A stretch of DNA of 64,000 bases from Ravibacter arvi (GTDB lineage: Bacteria > Bacteroidota > Bacteroidia > Cytophagales > Spirosomataceae), in contig NZ_BAABEY010000001.1 of assembly GCF_039540405.1 (NCBI RefSeq), forward strand, positions 124,001 through 188,000. Direction: 5' to 3'. The notes beneath the pieces are model-generated. The model made no database searches. It was given only the letters and a program-made list of their open reading frames with translations, and was not told the origin of the DNA. Below, piece by piece: positions 34,137 through 42,533 of this stretch. Positions within the stretch are counted from its first letter, which is position 1. Every line of letters begins with the position of its first letter. Made by a program: the position numbers and the translations under genes.

Positions 34137-35045
34137 ATGAAAGTTACAAAAATCGACACCTTCGCGGGGCATCGTGATTCAGTTTACTGTCTTTTGGATT
34201 CGAAGGAAAAAAACGGCCGCTTTTATTCTTCCGGGGCCGATGGAATGGTAGTAGTCTGGGACCTGGAGAAGCCTGACATGGGAAAGCTGATCGCCAGGGT
34301 AGGGGGATCGGTATATGCGCTCGCTTTCGACCATGCGGCGCAGAACCTCTGGATCGGACAGAACTTTGAAGGAGTGCAGCTGATCAAACCTGAGCTGAAG
34401 CAGGCAGCCGGCTCGCTTAAGGTTACCACATCCGCTATTTTTGACATTCAATTGGCGGGAAACGAAGCTTACCTGGCATTTGGCGATGGCGTTATCGCTG
34501 TTCTGGATGTGCCGGATCTTTTGGTAAAAAAGCATGTGAAAGTGGCAGATAAAAGTGTCCGGGCGCTGGCTATCAGTAATGACCAGGCGCACCTGGCGGC
34601 CGGAACAAGCGATGCACACGTCCGCATTTTCGACCGGCAGACCATGCAGCCGCTCTTTAACCTGGAAGGGCACGGGAATTCAGTGTTTACAGTCCGGTAC
34701 AGCCCGGATGGGCGTTTTCTGCTGACTGCCGGGCGCGATGCTCATTTCAGAGTATGGGATGTGAAACAGGACTATCGGTTGGTGCAGGACGTAGCTGCGC
34801 ACATGTACGCGCTGAATCATATCGCTTTCAGTCCCGACGGCAGTATGTTTGCCACCTGCAGTATGGATAAGTCCATCAAGCTGTGGGATGCCGCGACTTT
34901 CAGGTTGCTAAAGGTAATCGATCGCTCCAGGCATGCCGGCCATGGCACTTCCGTGAATAAATTGCTTTGGAGTTCCTTTGAAAACCTCTTGCTTTCGGCA
35001 AGCGATGACCGTATGATTTCTGTTTGGGAAATTTCAAAAGAATAG
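34137..35045 (+). CDS. WD40-repeat beta-propeller protein
   Basis: A 302-residue cytoplasmic protein made almost entirely of WD40 repeats. The clear ones are residues 10-45 (GHRDSVY ... MVVVWDLEK), 178-208 (GHGNSVFTVRYSPDGRFLLTAGRDAHFRVWD), 222-250 (LNHIAFSPDGSMFATCSMDKSIKLWD) and a closing repeat ending SASDDRMISVWEIS. The middle repeats are more divergent. It is probably one seven-bladed propeller serving as a protein-binding platform. It has no signal peptide and no catalytic domain. The gene is monocistronic and closed by a terminator. Confidence 0.87.
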   Translation: MKVTKIDTFAGHRDSVYCLLDSKEKNGRFYSSGADGMVVVWDLEKPDMGKLIARVGGSVYALAFDHAAQNLWIGQNFEGVQLIKPELKQAAGSLKVTTSAIFDIQLAGNEAYLAFGDGVIAVLDVPDLLVKKHVKVADKSVRALAISNDQAHLAAGTSDAHVRIFDRQTMQPLFNLEGHGNSVFTVRYSPDGRFLLTAGRDAHFRVWDVKQDYRLVQDVAAHMYALNHIAFSPDGSMFATCSMDKSIKLWDAATFRLLKVIDRSRHAGHGTSVNKLLWSSFENLLLSASDDRMISVWEISKE

Positions 35046-35065
35046 GGCGGGCATACAGCCCGCCC
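35045..35065. terminator. Bidirectional terminator after the WD40 gene
   Basis: An 8-base-pair G/C stem (GGGCGGGC at 35045-35052, GCCCGCCC at 35058-35065) closes a 5-base loop. It immediately follows the stop codon and is followed by CGTTTA. It serves the convergent pair. Confidence 0.75.
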
Positions 35066-35071
35066 CGTTTA

Positions 35072-35983
35072 CTATCTGTTCCACAATTTCGCCGGGTAGT
35101 CGCCCTTGGCGTGGAGTTCGTTCAGTTGCTGCTGGACCACCGGTTTGTCCTCAGGATAGGTGACGCCAAACCAGTCAGAAGTGCTTTTGAACACCCTGCA
35201 CGTGCTTTCCCCCGAACTCAGTAAGCTTGACACTACGATCGGTATATAAAATTCAGCTTTCGGATTGCTGATATTGGCCTGTGCATAAGCTTCGAAAAGA
35301 GCTTGTGTTTTCGGGAATACTGACGGTTTGAATCCCCAGAAATTCATGGAAACCGGTGTATCGGGAGCCAGCTCGGTCAGAACTGCGTTTTCTTCGAAGT
35401 AGATGGCCTGGTCTTTTTCAAATATCTTGGTCCGTTCAATGACGGAAAGCAAATTGCCCGCCTCGTCGGTCTGGCAGACTCCCCTGGAAACCGTTCCGTT
35501 TTCGGAAAGGGTACGTTTCAGTTCATACCCGACCATTGCATGGCGCGAAGAAACCTCGTCCTCGCTGAGAAACCGGGCCATGGTTTTGAAAGCGTCCGCC
35601 CCGTAAAAATCATCGGCATTGATAATGGCAAACGGCTCCGAAGTTTGCTCCCAGGCACAGAGCATGGCATGACCGGTGCCCCAGGGTTTGCTTCTTTCAA
35701 TGTTGCCGAGACTCGCCGGAACGTAGGTTTCATATCCCTGGATAGCGAAATCGAAATCGATTAACCCCTCCAGTTTGGGCGCGAAGACCTCGCGGACATC
35801 ATCCAGTATTTCTTTTCTGACGATAAATACGACCTTGCCGAAGCCGGCCCTTATCGCATCGAACAATGAGTAATCAATGATAGTCTCTCCGTTAGGGCCA
35901 AACTGGTCAAGCTGTTTAACCCCGCCGTAGCGGCTTCCGATTCCGGCGGCCAAAATCAATAACGTTGGTTGAATGTTGGACAT
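35072..35983 (-). CDS. Sugar-phosphate nucleotidyltransferase-like protein
   Basis: A 303-residue GT-A-fold protein of the NDP-sugar pyrophosphorylase superfamily. The N-terminal ILAAGIGSRYGGVKQLDQFGP (Gly-rich nucleotide loop, about residues 11-25, Lys in GGVKQ), WGTGHAMLCAW and the metal-site INADDFYG (about 120) are clear. There is no C-terminal acyltransferase-like repeat. The substrate nucleotide and sugar are unknown. Related Bacteroidota genes are often next to phosphotransferase genes, which is not the case here. It heads away from the WD40 gene and precedes the sugar gene group. Confidence 0.8.
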   Translation of the reverse strand: MSNIQPTLLILAAGIGSRYGGVKQLDQFGPNGETIIDYSLFDAIRAGFGKVVFIVRKEILDDVREVFAPKLEGLIDFDFAIQGYETYVPASLGNIERSKPWGTGHAMLCAWEQTSEPFAIINADDFYGADAFKTMARFLSEDEVSSRHAMVGYELKRTLSENGTVSRGVCQTDEAGNLLSVIERTKIFEKDQAIYFEENAVLTELAPDTPVSMNFWGFKPSVFPKTQALFEAYAQANISNPKAEFYIPIVVSSLLSSGESTCRVFKSTSDWFGVTYPEDKPVVQQQLNELHAKGDYPAKLWNR

Positions 35984-36066
35984 ATGTCTGCTTTTAGTTC
36001 ACTAATACTTAATGGCTGCAAAAAAAAGCAAAAAATAGAGGTTAGCCGCCTTTACCTGAGAAGATT

Positions 36067-36831
36067 TTATTTTCTTAATGCCATAAACAGCGAGCTGCCG
36101 AATGGAAGCGGGGCGGGGAGCAGCTCTTCGGATTTGGTGACCAGGTAGCAGATTTTGTTGGGCAGGTCGCCCGGGTACCTGACGTCGGAAACAGGGATTT
36201 CCGTACCGTTTGCCCCCGTATTCATACGGAAACGCTGCCAGGAGCGGACCAGCCAGATAGGTAGTGACAGAAGAAACGGCCAGTAAGTATAGTAGGTCAT
36301 TTTCAGGCCGGATGGTGCAGTAATTTTGCGAAACTCTGCAACGGTGAACCTCTTGTTGCTCCCTACTGCCACATCGTGGCTTCCTGAAAAAGCCCCGAAA
36401 GCATTGAGGTTGACCAAGACCAGGCCATTGGGTGTAAGACGCTCCGAAAATGCGCGTAAGCACCCGGTTATTTCGGCTTCTGTCAGAAAATAAAGGGCGT
36501 CGTTGCAGCAGATCAGGTCGAATTTATCCCCGCTTTTGAATTCGGAAACTTTGCGAAGGTCGCCTGTTCCTACGTCAAGCCCCCGTTTGCGGGAAAAATT
36601 GACCGCATGTGCCGAGTAGTCGAAACCGGTAAGATTCTGAAATCCCTGTTCCTTCAGGAACATAAGAAGGCCGCCCGTTCCGCAGGCGGCATCCAGGATT
36701 TTCAGCCCGGTTACCGGCCCGGCAAAGTTCCTGTTTATTGAATTCAGTACTTTCTTATGGAGAATGCTGTACCACCAGAGCCTGCGCTCCAGTTCATACA
36801 TCCGGAGGTATTCGGCTTCATTGTGAATCAT
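36067..36831 (-). CDS. SAM-dependent methyltransferase in a surface-sugar cluster
   Basis: A 254-residue protein. The class I motif is ILDAACGTGGLLMFL (about residues 46-60), followed by GFDYSAHAV and DLICCNDALYFLTE. A hydrophobic C-terminal stretch (YWPFLLSLPIWLVRSW) suggests membrane association. Its start overlaps the GT2 gene by 14 bases, so it is translated with it. It could methylate a sugar or a lipid-linked intermediate; the acceptor is unknown. Confidence 0.8.
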   Translation of the reverse strand: MIHNEAEYLRMYELERRLWWYSILHKKVLNSINRNFAGPVTGLKILDAACGTGGLLMFLKEQGFQNLTGFDYSAHAVNFSRKRGLDVGTGDLRKVSEFKSGDKFDLICCNDALYFLTEAEITGCLRAFSERLTPNGLVLVNLNAFGAFSGSHDVAVGSNKRFTVAEFRKITAPSGLKMTYYTYWPFLLSLPIWLVRSWQRFRMNTGANGTEIPVSDVRYPGDLPNKICYLVTKSEELLPAPLPFGSSLFMALRK

Positions 36832-37759
36832 CCGGAAGTGTGCTGTTAAACTTGATTACGTATTGAGGCTGCCCGCTCTCCGCCATAAAGCTCTTACCGA
36901 TATACTCGCCGAGCACGCTCAGGAGAAGCAGTTGAAGGCCTCCCATAAAAATAAGGGTGGCCGTTACCACCTGCCAGCCTTTCGGGTCCGGGCCGATAAT
37001 CCATTGCCCGGCCAGGTAGAGAAGCAGCAGGATGCCCAGGGCCAGGAAAGAAAGCCCGACTGGCACAAAAAAGCGTATGGGAAGGGCCGAATAGCAAAAA
37101 AGAATATTCAGAAACAGTGAGATCAGTTTTTTCCAGGTATAGTTGGATGCACCGTCTTCCCGTTTCCTATGTTCTACAAGCACCGTCCCGATGTTCCGGG
37201 TATACCTGAAAATGAGGCCGTCGATGTAGGGGTAAGGCCCTTTGTATTTGACAATTTCGGAAACTACTTCTTTCCGGATGAGTTTGAAACTGGACAGGTA
37301 CAGATCTTTCGGCTTCTCGAGCAGGAAAGTAGTCATCCAGTTGACAAGCTTGCTGCCCAGGTTTCGATAGGCGGCGTGTTCCTTTTTCTGATAATAGGTG
37401 TAGACCACATCGTAGTCGCCCTTTTCAGCTGTATCCAACAGCTTCAGGATTTCTTCCGGCGGGTTTTGAAAATCATCGTCGATGATCACGCAGTACTTGC
37501 CCTGGATCCAGTTCAAACCACACATTACCGCATTGAATTCGCCGAAATTTCGTCGCAAAGAAAGAAATTTGACATGGGAATGACGTTCGGCCAGCATTTT
37601 GCCTACGCGTTCAGACCCGTCCCGGCTGCCGTCGTTTATCAGTACCACTTCATAGGCGATGGTGGAAAGTACACGCTGAAGCCGGTCTACCAGGGTTTCG
37701 AGAGACTTTTCACTGTTGTAAACCGGTATGACAATAGACAGCAACATAGCCTTAGACAA
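36818..37759 (-). CDS. Family 2 glycosyltransferase (polyprenyl-phosphate transferase type)
   Basis: A 313-residue membrane glycosyltransferase. The GT-A core shows SIVIPVYNSEKSL (residues 7-19), VLINDGSRDGS (the acidic nucleotide-binding pair), SLRRNFGEFNAVMCGL and DDDFQNPPEEI (metal-binding DDD). Two C-terminal membrane segments (about 228-270) follow, as in GtrB/Dpm1-like enzymes that load a sugar onto undecaprenyl phosphate. It overlaps both neighbours (8 and 14 bases), which marks a translationally coupled operon with the aminotransferase and cupin. Confidence 0.88.
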   Translation of the reverse strand: MSKAMLLSIVIPVYNSEKSLETLVDRLQRVLSTIAYEVVLINDGSRDGSERVGKMLAERHSHVKFLSLRRNFGEFNAVMCGLNWIQGKYCVIIDDDFQNPPEEILKLLDTAEKGDYDVVYTYYQKKEHAAYRNLGSKLVNWMTTFLLEKPKDLYLSSFKLIRKEVVSEIVKYKGPYPYIDGLIFRYTRNIGTVLVEHRKREDGASNYTWKKLISLFLNILFCYSALPIRFFVPVGLSFLALGILLLLYLAGQWIIGPDPKGWQVVTATLIFMGGLQLLLLSVLGEYIGKSFMAESGQPQYVIKFNSTLPDDSQ

Positions 37760-38840
37760 ATCGATTCAGAGTTTCTATAATGTGGCTCAAATCCTGGTCT
37801 GATAGCAGCGGGTGAAGCGGGAGGCTGATAGCCTGCCTGGAAATGTCGGTCGCTACCGGAAGATTTGCATGGTTCAGGTGCTGATATGCCTTTTGCCGGT
37901 GGATAGGCTGCGGGTAGTGAACGTCGGTTTGAATGCCATGTTCCGACAGCCAGGCACGTAGCCGGTCGCGTTCGGCGTGCCTGCATACAAAAAGGTGCCA
38001 GGCATCTTCCGTTACAGTTTCGCGCGGCGGGAGCCGCAGGCCCGCTACTTTGATCTCCTCCAGGTATTTTGCCGCGATCCGCCGCCTTGCCATGTTGTCG
38101 GCTTCCAGGTTCCGTAGTTTGACATTGAGTACGGCTGCCTGGATTTCGTCGAGCCGTGAATTGACACCCTGGTACTCGTTTTGATACCTTTTTTCGGAGC
38201 CGTAATTCCTGAGCATCCTGATTTTTCCGGCGAGTTCGGGGTCATTCGTGGTAACTGCTCCGGCGTCACCCCACGCACCGAGGTTTTTGGTGGGGTAGAA
38301 GCTGAAGGCCGTGGCGTCTGCCAGGCCGCCCACTTTTTTGCCTTTGTAGGAAGCGCCGTGCGCCTGGGCGGCGTCGGTTATGACCCGCAGACGATGACTC
38401 TGTGCGATTTCAAGTATCGGGTCAAGATCACAACTTTTGCCGTAGAGGTCTACCGTAATGATGGCCTTGGTTTTCGGAGACAGGTGCCCGGCTATACTGC
38501 CGGCCGTCAAAAGCATGGTTTCCGGGTCAGGTTCTGCCAGCACCGGCACGAGCCCCAATGCGTCTACCGGTAGGACAGAAGCTATATACGTATTGGAAGG
38601 TACAATCACTTCGCTTCCTTCCGGGAAGTCGTAACTTTTGAGAATAAGACTAATGGCGTCCAGGCCGTTCGCCACGCCGATACAATGACCGGCTTCACAA
38701 AAGGCTGCAAATGAATGCTCAAATTCAGTAACCTCCTTCCCGAGAACAAACCAGCCCGATTTTGCCACCCTCAGGATGGCTTCTTCCAATTCAGACTGAA
38801 GAGGCAGATTGATCTGCCTTAAATCGAGAAAAGGAATCAT
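37752..38840 (-). CDS. fdtB: DegT/DnrJ/EryC1 sugar aminotransferase (FdtB-like)
   Basis: A 362-residue PLP enzyme of the DegT/DnrJ/EryC1/StrS group that aminates keto-sugar nucleotides. Landmarks are ANGLDAISL, EVIVPSNTYIAS, the AAQAHGASYKGKK segment, the PLP Lys in SFYPTKNLGAWGDAGA, and NSRLDEIQAAVL. It starts in a 4-base overlap with the upstream FdtA-like cupin. In known clusters FdtA isomerises dTDP-4-keto-6-deoxyglucose to the 3-keto sugar and FdtB aminates C3 to give dTDP-Fucp3N; the QdtA/QdtB pair makes Quip3N. An N-acetyltransferase (FdtC/QdtC) is not present here. Confidence 0.87.
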   Translation of the reverse strand: MIPFLDLRQINLPLQSELEEAILRVAKSGWFVLGKEVTEFEHSFAAFCEAGHCIGVANGLDAISLILKSYDFPEGSEVIVPSNTYIASVLPVDALGLVPVLAEPDPETMLLTAGSIAGHLSPKTKAIITVDLYGKSCDLDPILEIAQSHRLRVITDAAQAHGASYKGKKVGGLADATAFSFYPTKNLGAWGDAGAVTTNDPELAGKIRMLRNYGSEKRYQNEYQGVNSRLDEIQAAVLNVKLRNLEADNMARRRIAAKYLEEIKVAGLRLPPRETVTEDAWHLFVCRHAERDRLRAWLSEHGIQTDVHYPQPIHRQKAYQHLNHANLPVATDISRQAISLPLHPLLSDQDLSHIIETLNRFV

Positions 38841-39223
38841 GGACGGTTGATATGGCTGAATTCGTAGGGCTCGTCGATATAATCGTTCTTCTCGTAATAT
38901 TGGTTCGACAGTACCAGTAAGATCGCATCTTTGGAGAAAGAGTCCATAACATGCCAGTCTTCGGGTTCAAGGATCAGGCAGGTGGAGGGGTCGTCCAGGA
39001 AAAACTCCTCTTCACGAACTCCGTTATTGGAATACACCCGACAGCTGCCGCTTACACAGATCAATGCATTCCAGGTCAGGTGATGCCTGTGCCCGCCCCG
39101 GGTTGTATTTTCGGCGCCGTAAATGTAAAATACCCGTTTTATAGAGCCGGGAATAAGTTTTTCAAATACGGTCAGATTCCCGTCGCCGGATTTGAAGGTG
39201 TCCAATTGTATAAGTTTGCACAT
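38837..39223 (-). CDS. fdtA: FdtA/QdtA-type dTDP-keto-sugar isomerase (cupin)
   Basis: A 128-residue single-domain cupin if started at the ATG at 39223 (MCKLIQLDTF), where family members begin; the frame extends 15 residues upstream to 39268. The catalytic His pair is in RGGHRHHLTWNALICVSGSC. Other landmarks are KLIPGSIKRVFYIYGAEN, FLDDPSTCLILEPEDWHVM and FSKDAILLVLSNQYYEKNDYI, all matching FdtA/QdtA closely. It converts dTDP-4-keto-6-deoxyglucose to a 3-keto isomer, the substrate for the next gene. FdtA and QdtA give opposite C4 epimers, and sequence reading alone does not decide which. Confidence 0.87.
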   Translation of the reverse strand: MCKLIQLDTFKSGDGNLTVFEKLIPGSIKRVFYIYGAENTTRGGHRHHLTWNALICVSGSCRVYSNNGVREEEFFLDDPSTCLILEPEDWHVMDSFSKDAILLVLSNQYYEKNDYIDEPYEFSHINRP

Positions 39224-39363
39224 GTAATAGGATGTTTCATACGCTTTTACATCATCTGCGGTAGCCACAGGACGGCTTTCCGGAGCATGTATTCATTGTT
39301 CATGACAAGTCGTGTAAACTTGTGCATAAGTTACGCCGGAAATTAAAAAGAGCAAAAGACTTT

Positions 39364-40542
39364 TCAGGCTCCTTCGTAAAATAAGTGGAAAAGCTTCAAC
39401 GGCAGCGGTTCGAGCCACAGTATCTTGTTGTAGCCCATGTAGAAAAGCTGAGGATGTGAGACGCAGATAATCATGATCAGAAAGAGGAATATTCTAAGGT
39501 GTTTGGTACTACTTGCTTGTTTAACAACGAGTAACGAGACAAAAAACATCGGGAAACCATAGGAGAGCGTTCTGTCCATATCATGTACCAGCAGCTCGGA
39601 TCCCAGCATTACCAGGAAACATATAAAAGCCATGCCAAACAGAATTCTCCTGTCGGTAGTCCAGAGAATTGCCATCGCAGCGAGCGCCAGGATCCAAAGC
39701 CCCTCGAATGACCGCCAGAAACTGCCGCCAAGCCCGTTTTTATGGCTGGGTTCAAAATACATCAGGTGCCCGATGGTGGAATAGTGATGATCCGAGAAAT
39801 AGGTGTTGATGACGTAGTAACGCGAGATAAAGTAAGCGCCCAGGACGAGAAAAGCGATGAGGTAACGGGGAGTCGCCAGCTGGCGGATCATTTCCGGGAG
39901 GCCGAACTCGTTCTTGCGGCAGGCGCTGTCCATTAACCACCAGAAGAGGGCAAAACCAACTGAAATCACCGCTCGTTCGTCGGTGAAGCACACTACCAGC
40001 AAGCTTATCGCAATTACTGCGTAATTCCGGCTGAGCATAGCCAGAAGGAGAAAGAAATAGGCGACCCCGTCTCCGTACCCGTGAATGTCGGCAAATTGCC
40101 AGACCCCTACGAAAATGTGGGCAATCGCCACGGTAAAGAAAGTGGCCGATAATTTGTCTTCCGTAATTTTATAGGCCATACGTCCGGCCAGGTACAGGAA
40201 TCCAAGCCCGATCAGGAACTGCAGGCCTAACATAACAAGGAGATGCCGCCCGGTGAGCCAGTACAAAACCGGCAGTGTCCAGCGGAAAACCATGTTTTCC
40301 CTTCTTACGTCCAGGTCGATTCCATGCGGATGCAGCAGGCTGTGTGACTGGATGTCAATAAACGTCCAGGCGTCGAGAAAATGACCGTTCAGGTGGTTAA
40401 CAACCAGCGTATAAGGCGGGCACGACAAAAACAGGGTCAGACCGGCTGATACAAGAACTACTTTGATGAGCCAATAGGGTGTGTCTAGAGCGGCCTCCAC
40501 GTTTCCGGAGAAACGGTAATAAAGTTGGGTCATGGCACTCAT
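39364..40542 (-). CDS. Polytopic membrane protein of unknown function (GT-C-like topology)
   Basis: A 392-residue protein. The open frame reaches 40692, but a -7 promoter box at 40575-40582 and the hydrophilic extra sequence place the start at the ATG at 40542 (or 40533). About nine or ten hydrophobic segments can be seen, for example VVLVSAGLTLFLSC, LLVMLGLQFLIGLGFLYLA, FFLLLAMLSR, YLIAFLVLGAYFI and IFLFLIMIICVS. A soluble loop with His/Asp-rich segments (DIQSHSLLHPHGIDLDVRREN) follows the first helix, as in some GT-C-type lipid-linked glycosyltransferases or polymerases. No catalytic motif is certain. Its location after the sugar genes suggests, but does not prove, a surface-glycan role. 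Confidence 0.65.
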   Translation of the reverse strand: MSAMTQLYYRFSGNVEAALDTPYWLIKVVLVSAGLTLFLSCPPYTLVVNHLNGHFLDAWTFIDIQSHSLLHPHGIDLDVRRENMVFRWTLPVLYWLTGRHLLVMLGLQFLIGLGFLYLAGRMAYKITEDKLSATFFTVAIAHIFVGVWQFADIHGYGDGVAYFFLLLAMLSRNYAVIAISLLVVCFTDERAVISVGFALFWWLMDSACRKNEFGLPEMIRQLATPRYLIAFLVLGAYFISRYYVINTYFSDHHYSTIGHLMYFEPSHKNGLGGSFWRSFEGLWILALAAMAILWTTDRRILFGMAFICFLVMLGSELLVHDMDRTLSYGFPMFFVSLLVVKQASSTKHLRIFLFLIMIICVSHPQLFYMGYNKILWLEPLPLKLFHLFYEGA

Positions 40543-40842
40543 TGCCTGAGGAATGCTTAATAGGTATATGGGCGCAAATATAAAAGGAATTGGGGTTGTG
40601 AAACTATTGCTGCCCAGATATCCGTTTTCATTTATTGACCGGCTTGGTAACCGTGGGCTTCGCGCCCGGTTTTGAGGTGTGTGACGGCGCATTTCTTATT
40701 TCTTTTCAAAGAAGGTCGCCGTTTCCGGGAAATGGGGATGCTTTTGATGAAGGTTATCCGGGAAGCTGCGTAAAATCAGTTCAAATAATTCCTTTTTGTC
40801 GGCTTTATGACCTAATTTTGCCCCGGATTATTTTATTGAGCC
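40543..40842. promoter_or_regulatory. 300-base divergent promoter region before ccmB
   Basis: No gene is evident. On the minus strand a perfect -7 box TATATTTG lies at 40575-40582, 33 bases from the membrane-protein ATG. On the plus strand a perfect -7 box TAATTTTG lies at 40813-40820, 23 bases before the TTG of ccmB. A TTTG at 40795-40798 is rather close (14 bases) to serve as its -33 element. Confidence 0.55.
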
Positions 40843-41505
40843 TTGAACGAGATAAGGGTTCTTTTTTGGAAAGAAGTTAAGTTGGAATTGCGTCAGCGAT
40901 ACGCGCTCAACGGTATGGTGCTCTACATTGTGAGTACTGTCTTTATCTGTTACCTTCATTTTAACCTCAATCAAAACCTGCTCAATCCCATTGTCTGGAA
41001 CACCCTGTTCTGGATCATCCTTATGTTTACCGCCGTAAATGCGATTGGCAAGAGTTTCAGCCAGGACAGCGACGGACGTATTCTGTATTACTATACGTTG
41101 ACGAGCCCGATCGCTATTATCCTGGCTAAAATTATATATAACTCGTTGTTGATGACCGTGCTGACTCTTTCCGGGTTCCTGGTCTATCAGCTTGCTATGG
41201 GTAACCCGGTCGACGACCTGGGAATGTTTCTTTTGGCCCTGCTGCTCGGCAGCATCGGGTTTGCCTCTGTACTCACGATGATTTCGGCAATCGCTTCGAA
41301 AGCCGGAAACAACGGCATGCTCATGGCGGTGCTCAGCTTTCCCATGGTCATCCCGCTGTTGCTGATGGCGGTAAAAATGTCAAAAAACGCGATGGACGGC
41401 CTCGATGCGTCGGTAAGCTATGATGAAATAGCGGTTTTGCTGGCAATCGACGCGCTCGTGATCGCGCTATCCTTAATTTTGTTTCCTTATATCTGGAAAT
41501 CGTAA
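40843..41505 (+). CDS. ccmB: Heme exporter protein CcmB
   Basis: A 220-residue inner-membrane subunit of the CcmAB exporter used in system I cytochrome c maturation. Six hydrophobic segments follow the family N-terminus EVKLELRQRYALNGMVLYIVS. FSQDSDGRILYYY and AKIIYNSLL match the CcmB core. Translation must start at the TTG at 40843: a stop precedes it by two codons and the next Met is residue 25. A -7 box 23 bases upstream agrees. Its ATPase partner ccmA is not in the window, which separates the pair. ccmC follows after 17 bases. Confidence 0.9.
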   Translation: MNEIRVLFWKEVKLELRQRYALNGMVLYIVSTVFICYLHFNLNQNLLNPIVWNTLFWIILMFTAVNAIGKSFSQDSDGRILYYYTLTSPIAIILAKIIYNSLLMTVLTLSGFLVYQLAMGNPVDDLGMFLLALLLGSIGFASVLTMISAIASKAGNNGMLMAVLSFPMVIPLLLMAVKMSKNAMDGLDASVSYDEIAVLLAIDALVIALSLILFPYIWKS

Positions 41506-41522
41506 ACGCCCATCCGTAAATT

Positions 41523-42185
41523 ATGAAGTTAGCCTGGTGGAAAATCGCAACAATTGTAATTCTGGGGTATGTTCTTGCCCAGGGGCTCGCCGGCGAGGTG
41601 CCAAGACAGGCCATCCTCAATGAAACCGTACGAAACCTGTATTTCCATGTAACCATGTGGTTTTCCATGGTGTTGTTTTTACTGCTTTCGCTGATTAACT
41701 CAATTGCCTACCTCAGAACCGGGAAAATTGAACGCGATGACAAAGCGGTTGAATATGTGAACAGTGCGGTGGTTTTCGGGATGATCGGTTTTGTTACCGG
41801 TGCGCTTTGGGGGAAATATACCTGGGGCTCCGCCTTGCCGAAGGACCCCAAGATCCTGAGCGCAGCCATCGCCATGCTGGCTTATTTTGCCTACATCATC
41901 CTTCGCGGAGCGTTCGACGACGAACAGAAGCGCGCCCGCATCTCTGCAGTTTATAACATTTTTTCGTTTGTTATTTTCAATGTCCTGATTTTTGTGCTTC
42001 CCCGAATGACCGACACGTTGCACCCGGGTCAGGGCGGAAATCCCGGTTTTAATATCTATGACAACGACAACATTATGAAGCCGGTTTTTTACCCGGCCAT
42101 TATCGGCTGGATGTTACTGGGCGTATGGATTACTACGCTCAGGGTCAGGCTGAGAGTAATTGAAAGAAAATTAATCGAAAACTGA
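41523..42185 (+). CDS. ccmC: CcmC-like cytochrome c assembly protein with a reduced WWD motif
   Basis: A 220-residue six-helix membrane protein that delivers heme to CcmE. Conserved features are YFHVTMWFSM (first periplasmic His), VTGALWGKYTWG and FDDEQKRARISAVYNIF, and a late HPGQGG His. In CcmC the heme-contacting loop normally reads WGxxWxWD. Here the segment after WGKYTWG is SALPKDPK, so the later tryptophans are absent while the final Asp remains. It lies between ccmB and ccmD in a tight operon (17- and 49-base gaps). Function is probable from context, but heme handling may differ. Confidence 0.87.
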   Translation: MKLAWWKIATIVILGYVLAQGLAGEVPRQAILNETVRNLYFHVTMWFSMVLFLLLSLINSIAYLRTGKIERDDKAVEYVNSAVVFGMIGFVTGALWGKYTWGSALPKDPKILSAAIAMLAYFAYIILRGAFDDEQKRARISAVYNIFSFVIFNVLIFVLPRMTDTLHPGQGGNPGFNIYDNDNIMKPVFYPAIIGWMLLGVWITTLRVRLRVIERKLIEN

Positions 42186-42234
42186 ATCGACTCAATATAT
42201 GCGTACCGTAATTAAATCTGGCATTGCTCAAGTG

Positions 42235-42453
42235 ATGAAACGAATCATGGGTGTTTTTGTGTTGTTGTGGATGACCGGTCTTCAGGTAGCTGCACAGCCG
42301 GGAGAAGTCGAAATGGCTGATAAACTGCGCGAAGATGGAAAAATCTGGGTGGTCGTTGGCGTTATCCTGATCATTTTCGCAGGGATCATCCTCTATCTGA
42401 TCCGCCTCGATGCCAAGATCAGCAAGCTTGAAAAACAGGTAAAGCAGGGGTGA
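42235..42453 (+). CDS. ccmD: CcmD-family small membrane protein
   Basis: A 72-residue protein. Starting at the ATG at 42235 gives a signal-like helix (MGVFVLLWMTGLQVAAQ), then EVEMADKLREDGKIWVVV, a second membrane helix (VGVILIIFAGIILYLI) and a short basic tail RLDAKISKLEKQVK. This is the arrangement of Bacteroidota CcmD-family proteins, which help release holo-CcmE from CcmC. The open frame reaches 42199, which remains possible. The stop codon is the first unit of a TGAG heptamer repeat. Confidence 0.8.
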   Translation: MKRIMGVFVLLWMTGLQVAAQPGEVEMADKLREDGKIWVVVGVILIIFAGIILYLIRLDAKISKLEKQVKQG

Positions 42454-42524
42454 GGCGTGAGGTGAGAGAAATGAGCCCCGCGCTGCCCATCACCAAATCA
42501 CCTCATCATCAAATCACCTCATCA
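42451..42524. repeat. TGAG heptamers and a 15-16-base direct repeat between ccmD and ccmE
   Basis: TGAGGCG, TGAGGTG, AGAGAAA and TGAGCCC run from 42451 to 42478 with a 7-base period, the first containing the ccmD stop. At 42494-42509 and 42510-42524 the unit CAAATCACCTCATCA occurs twice in tandem. GAGGTGA in the first part can pair with TCACCTC in the second. The repeat is the longest gap in an otherwise tight operon. Confidence 0.8.
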
Positions 42525-42533
42525 ATTTTAATT

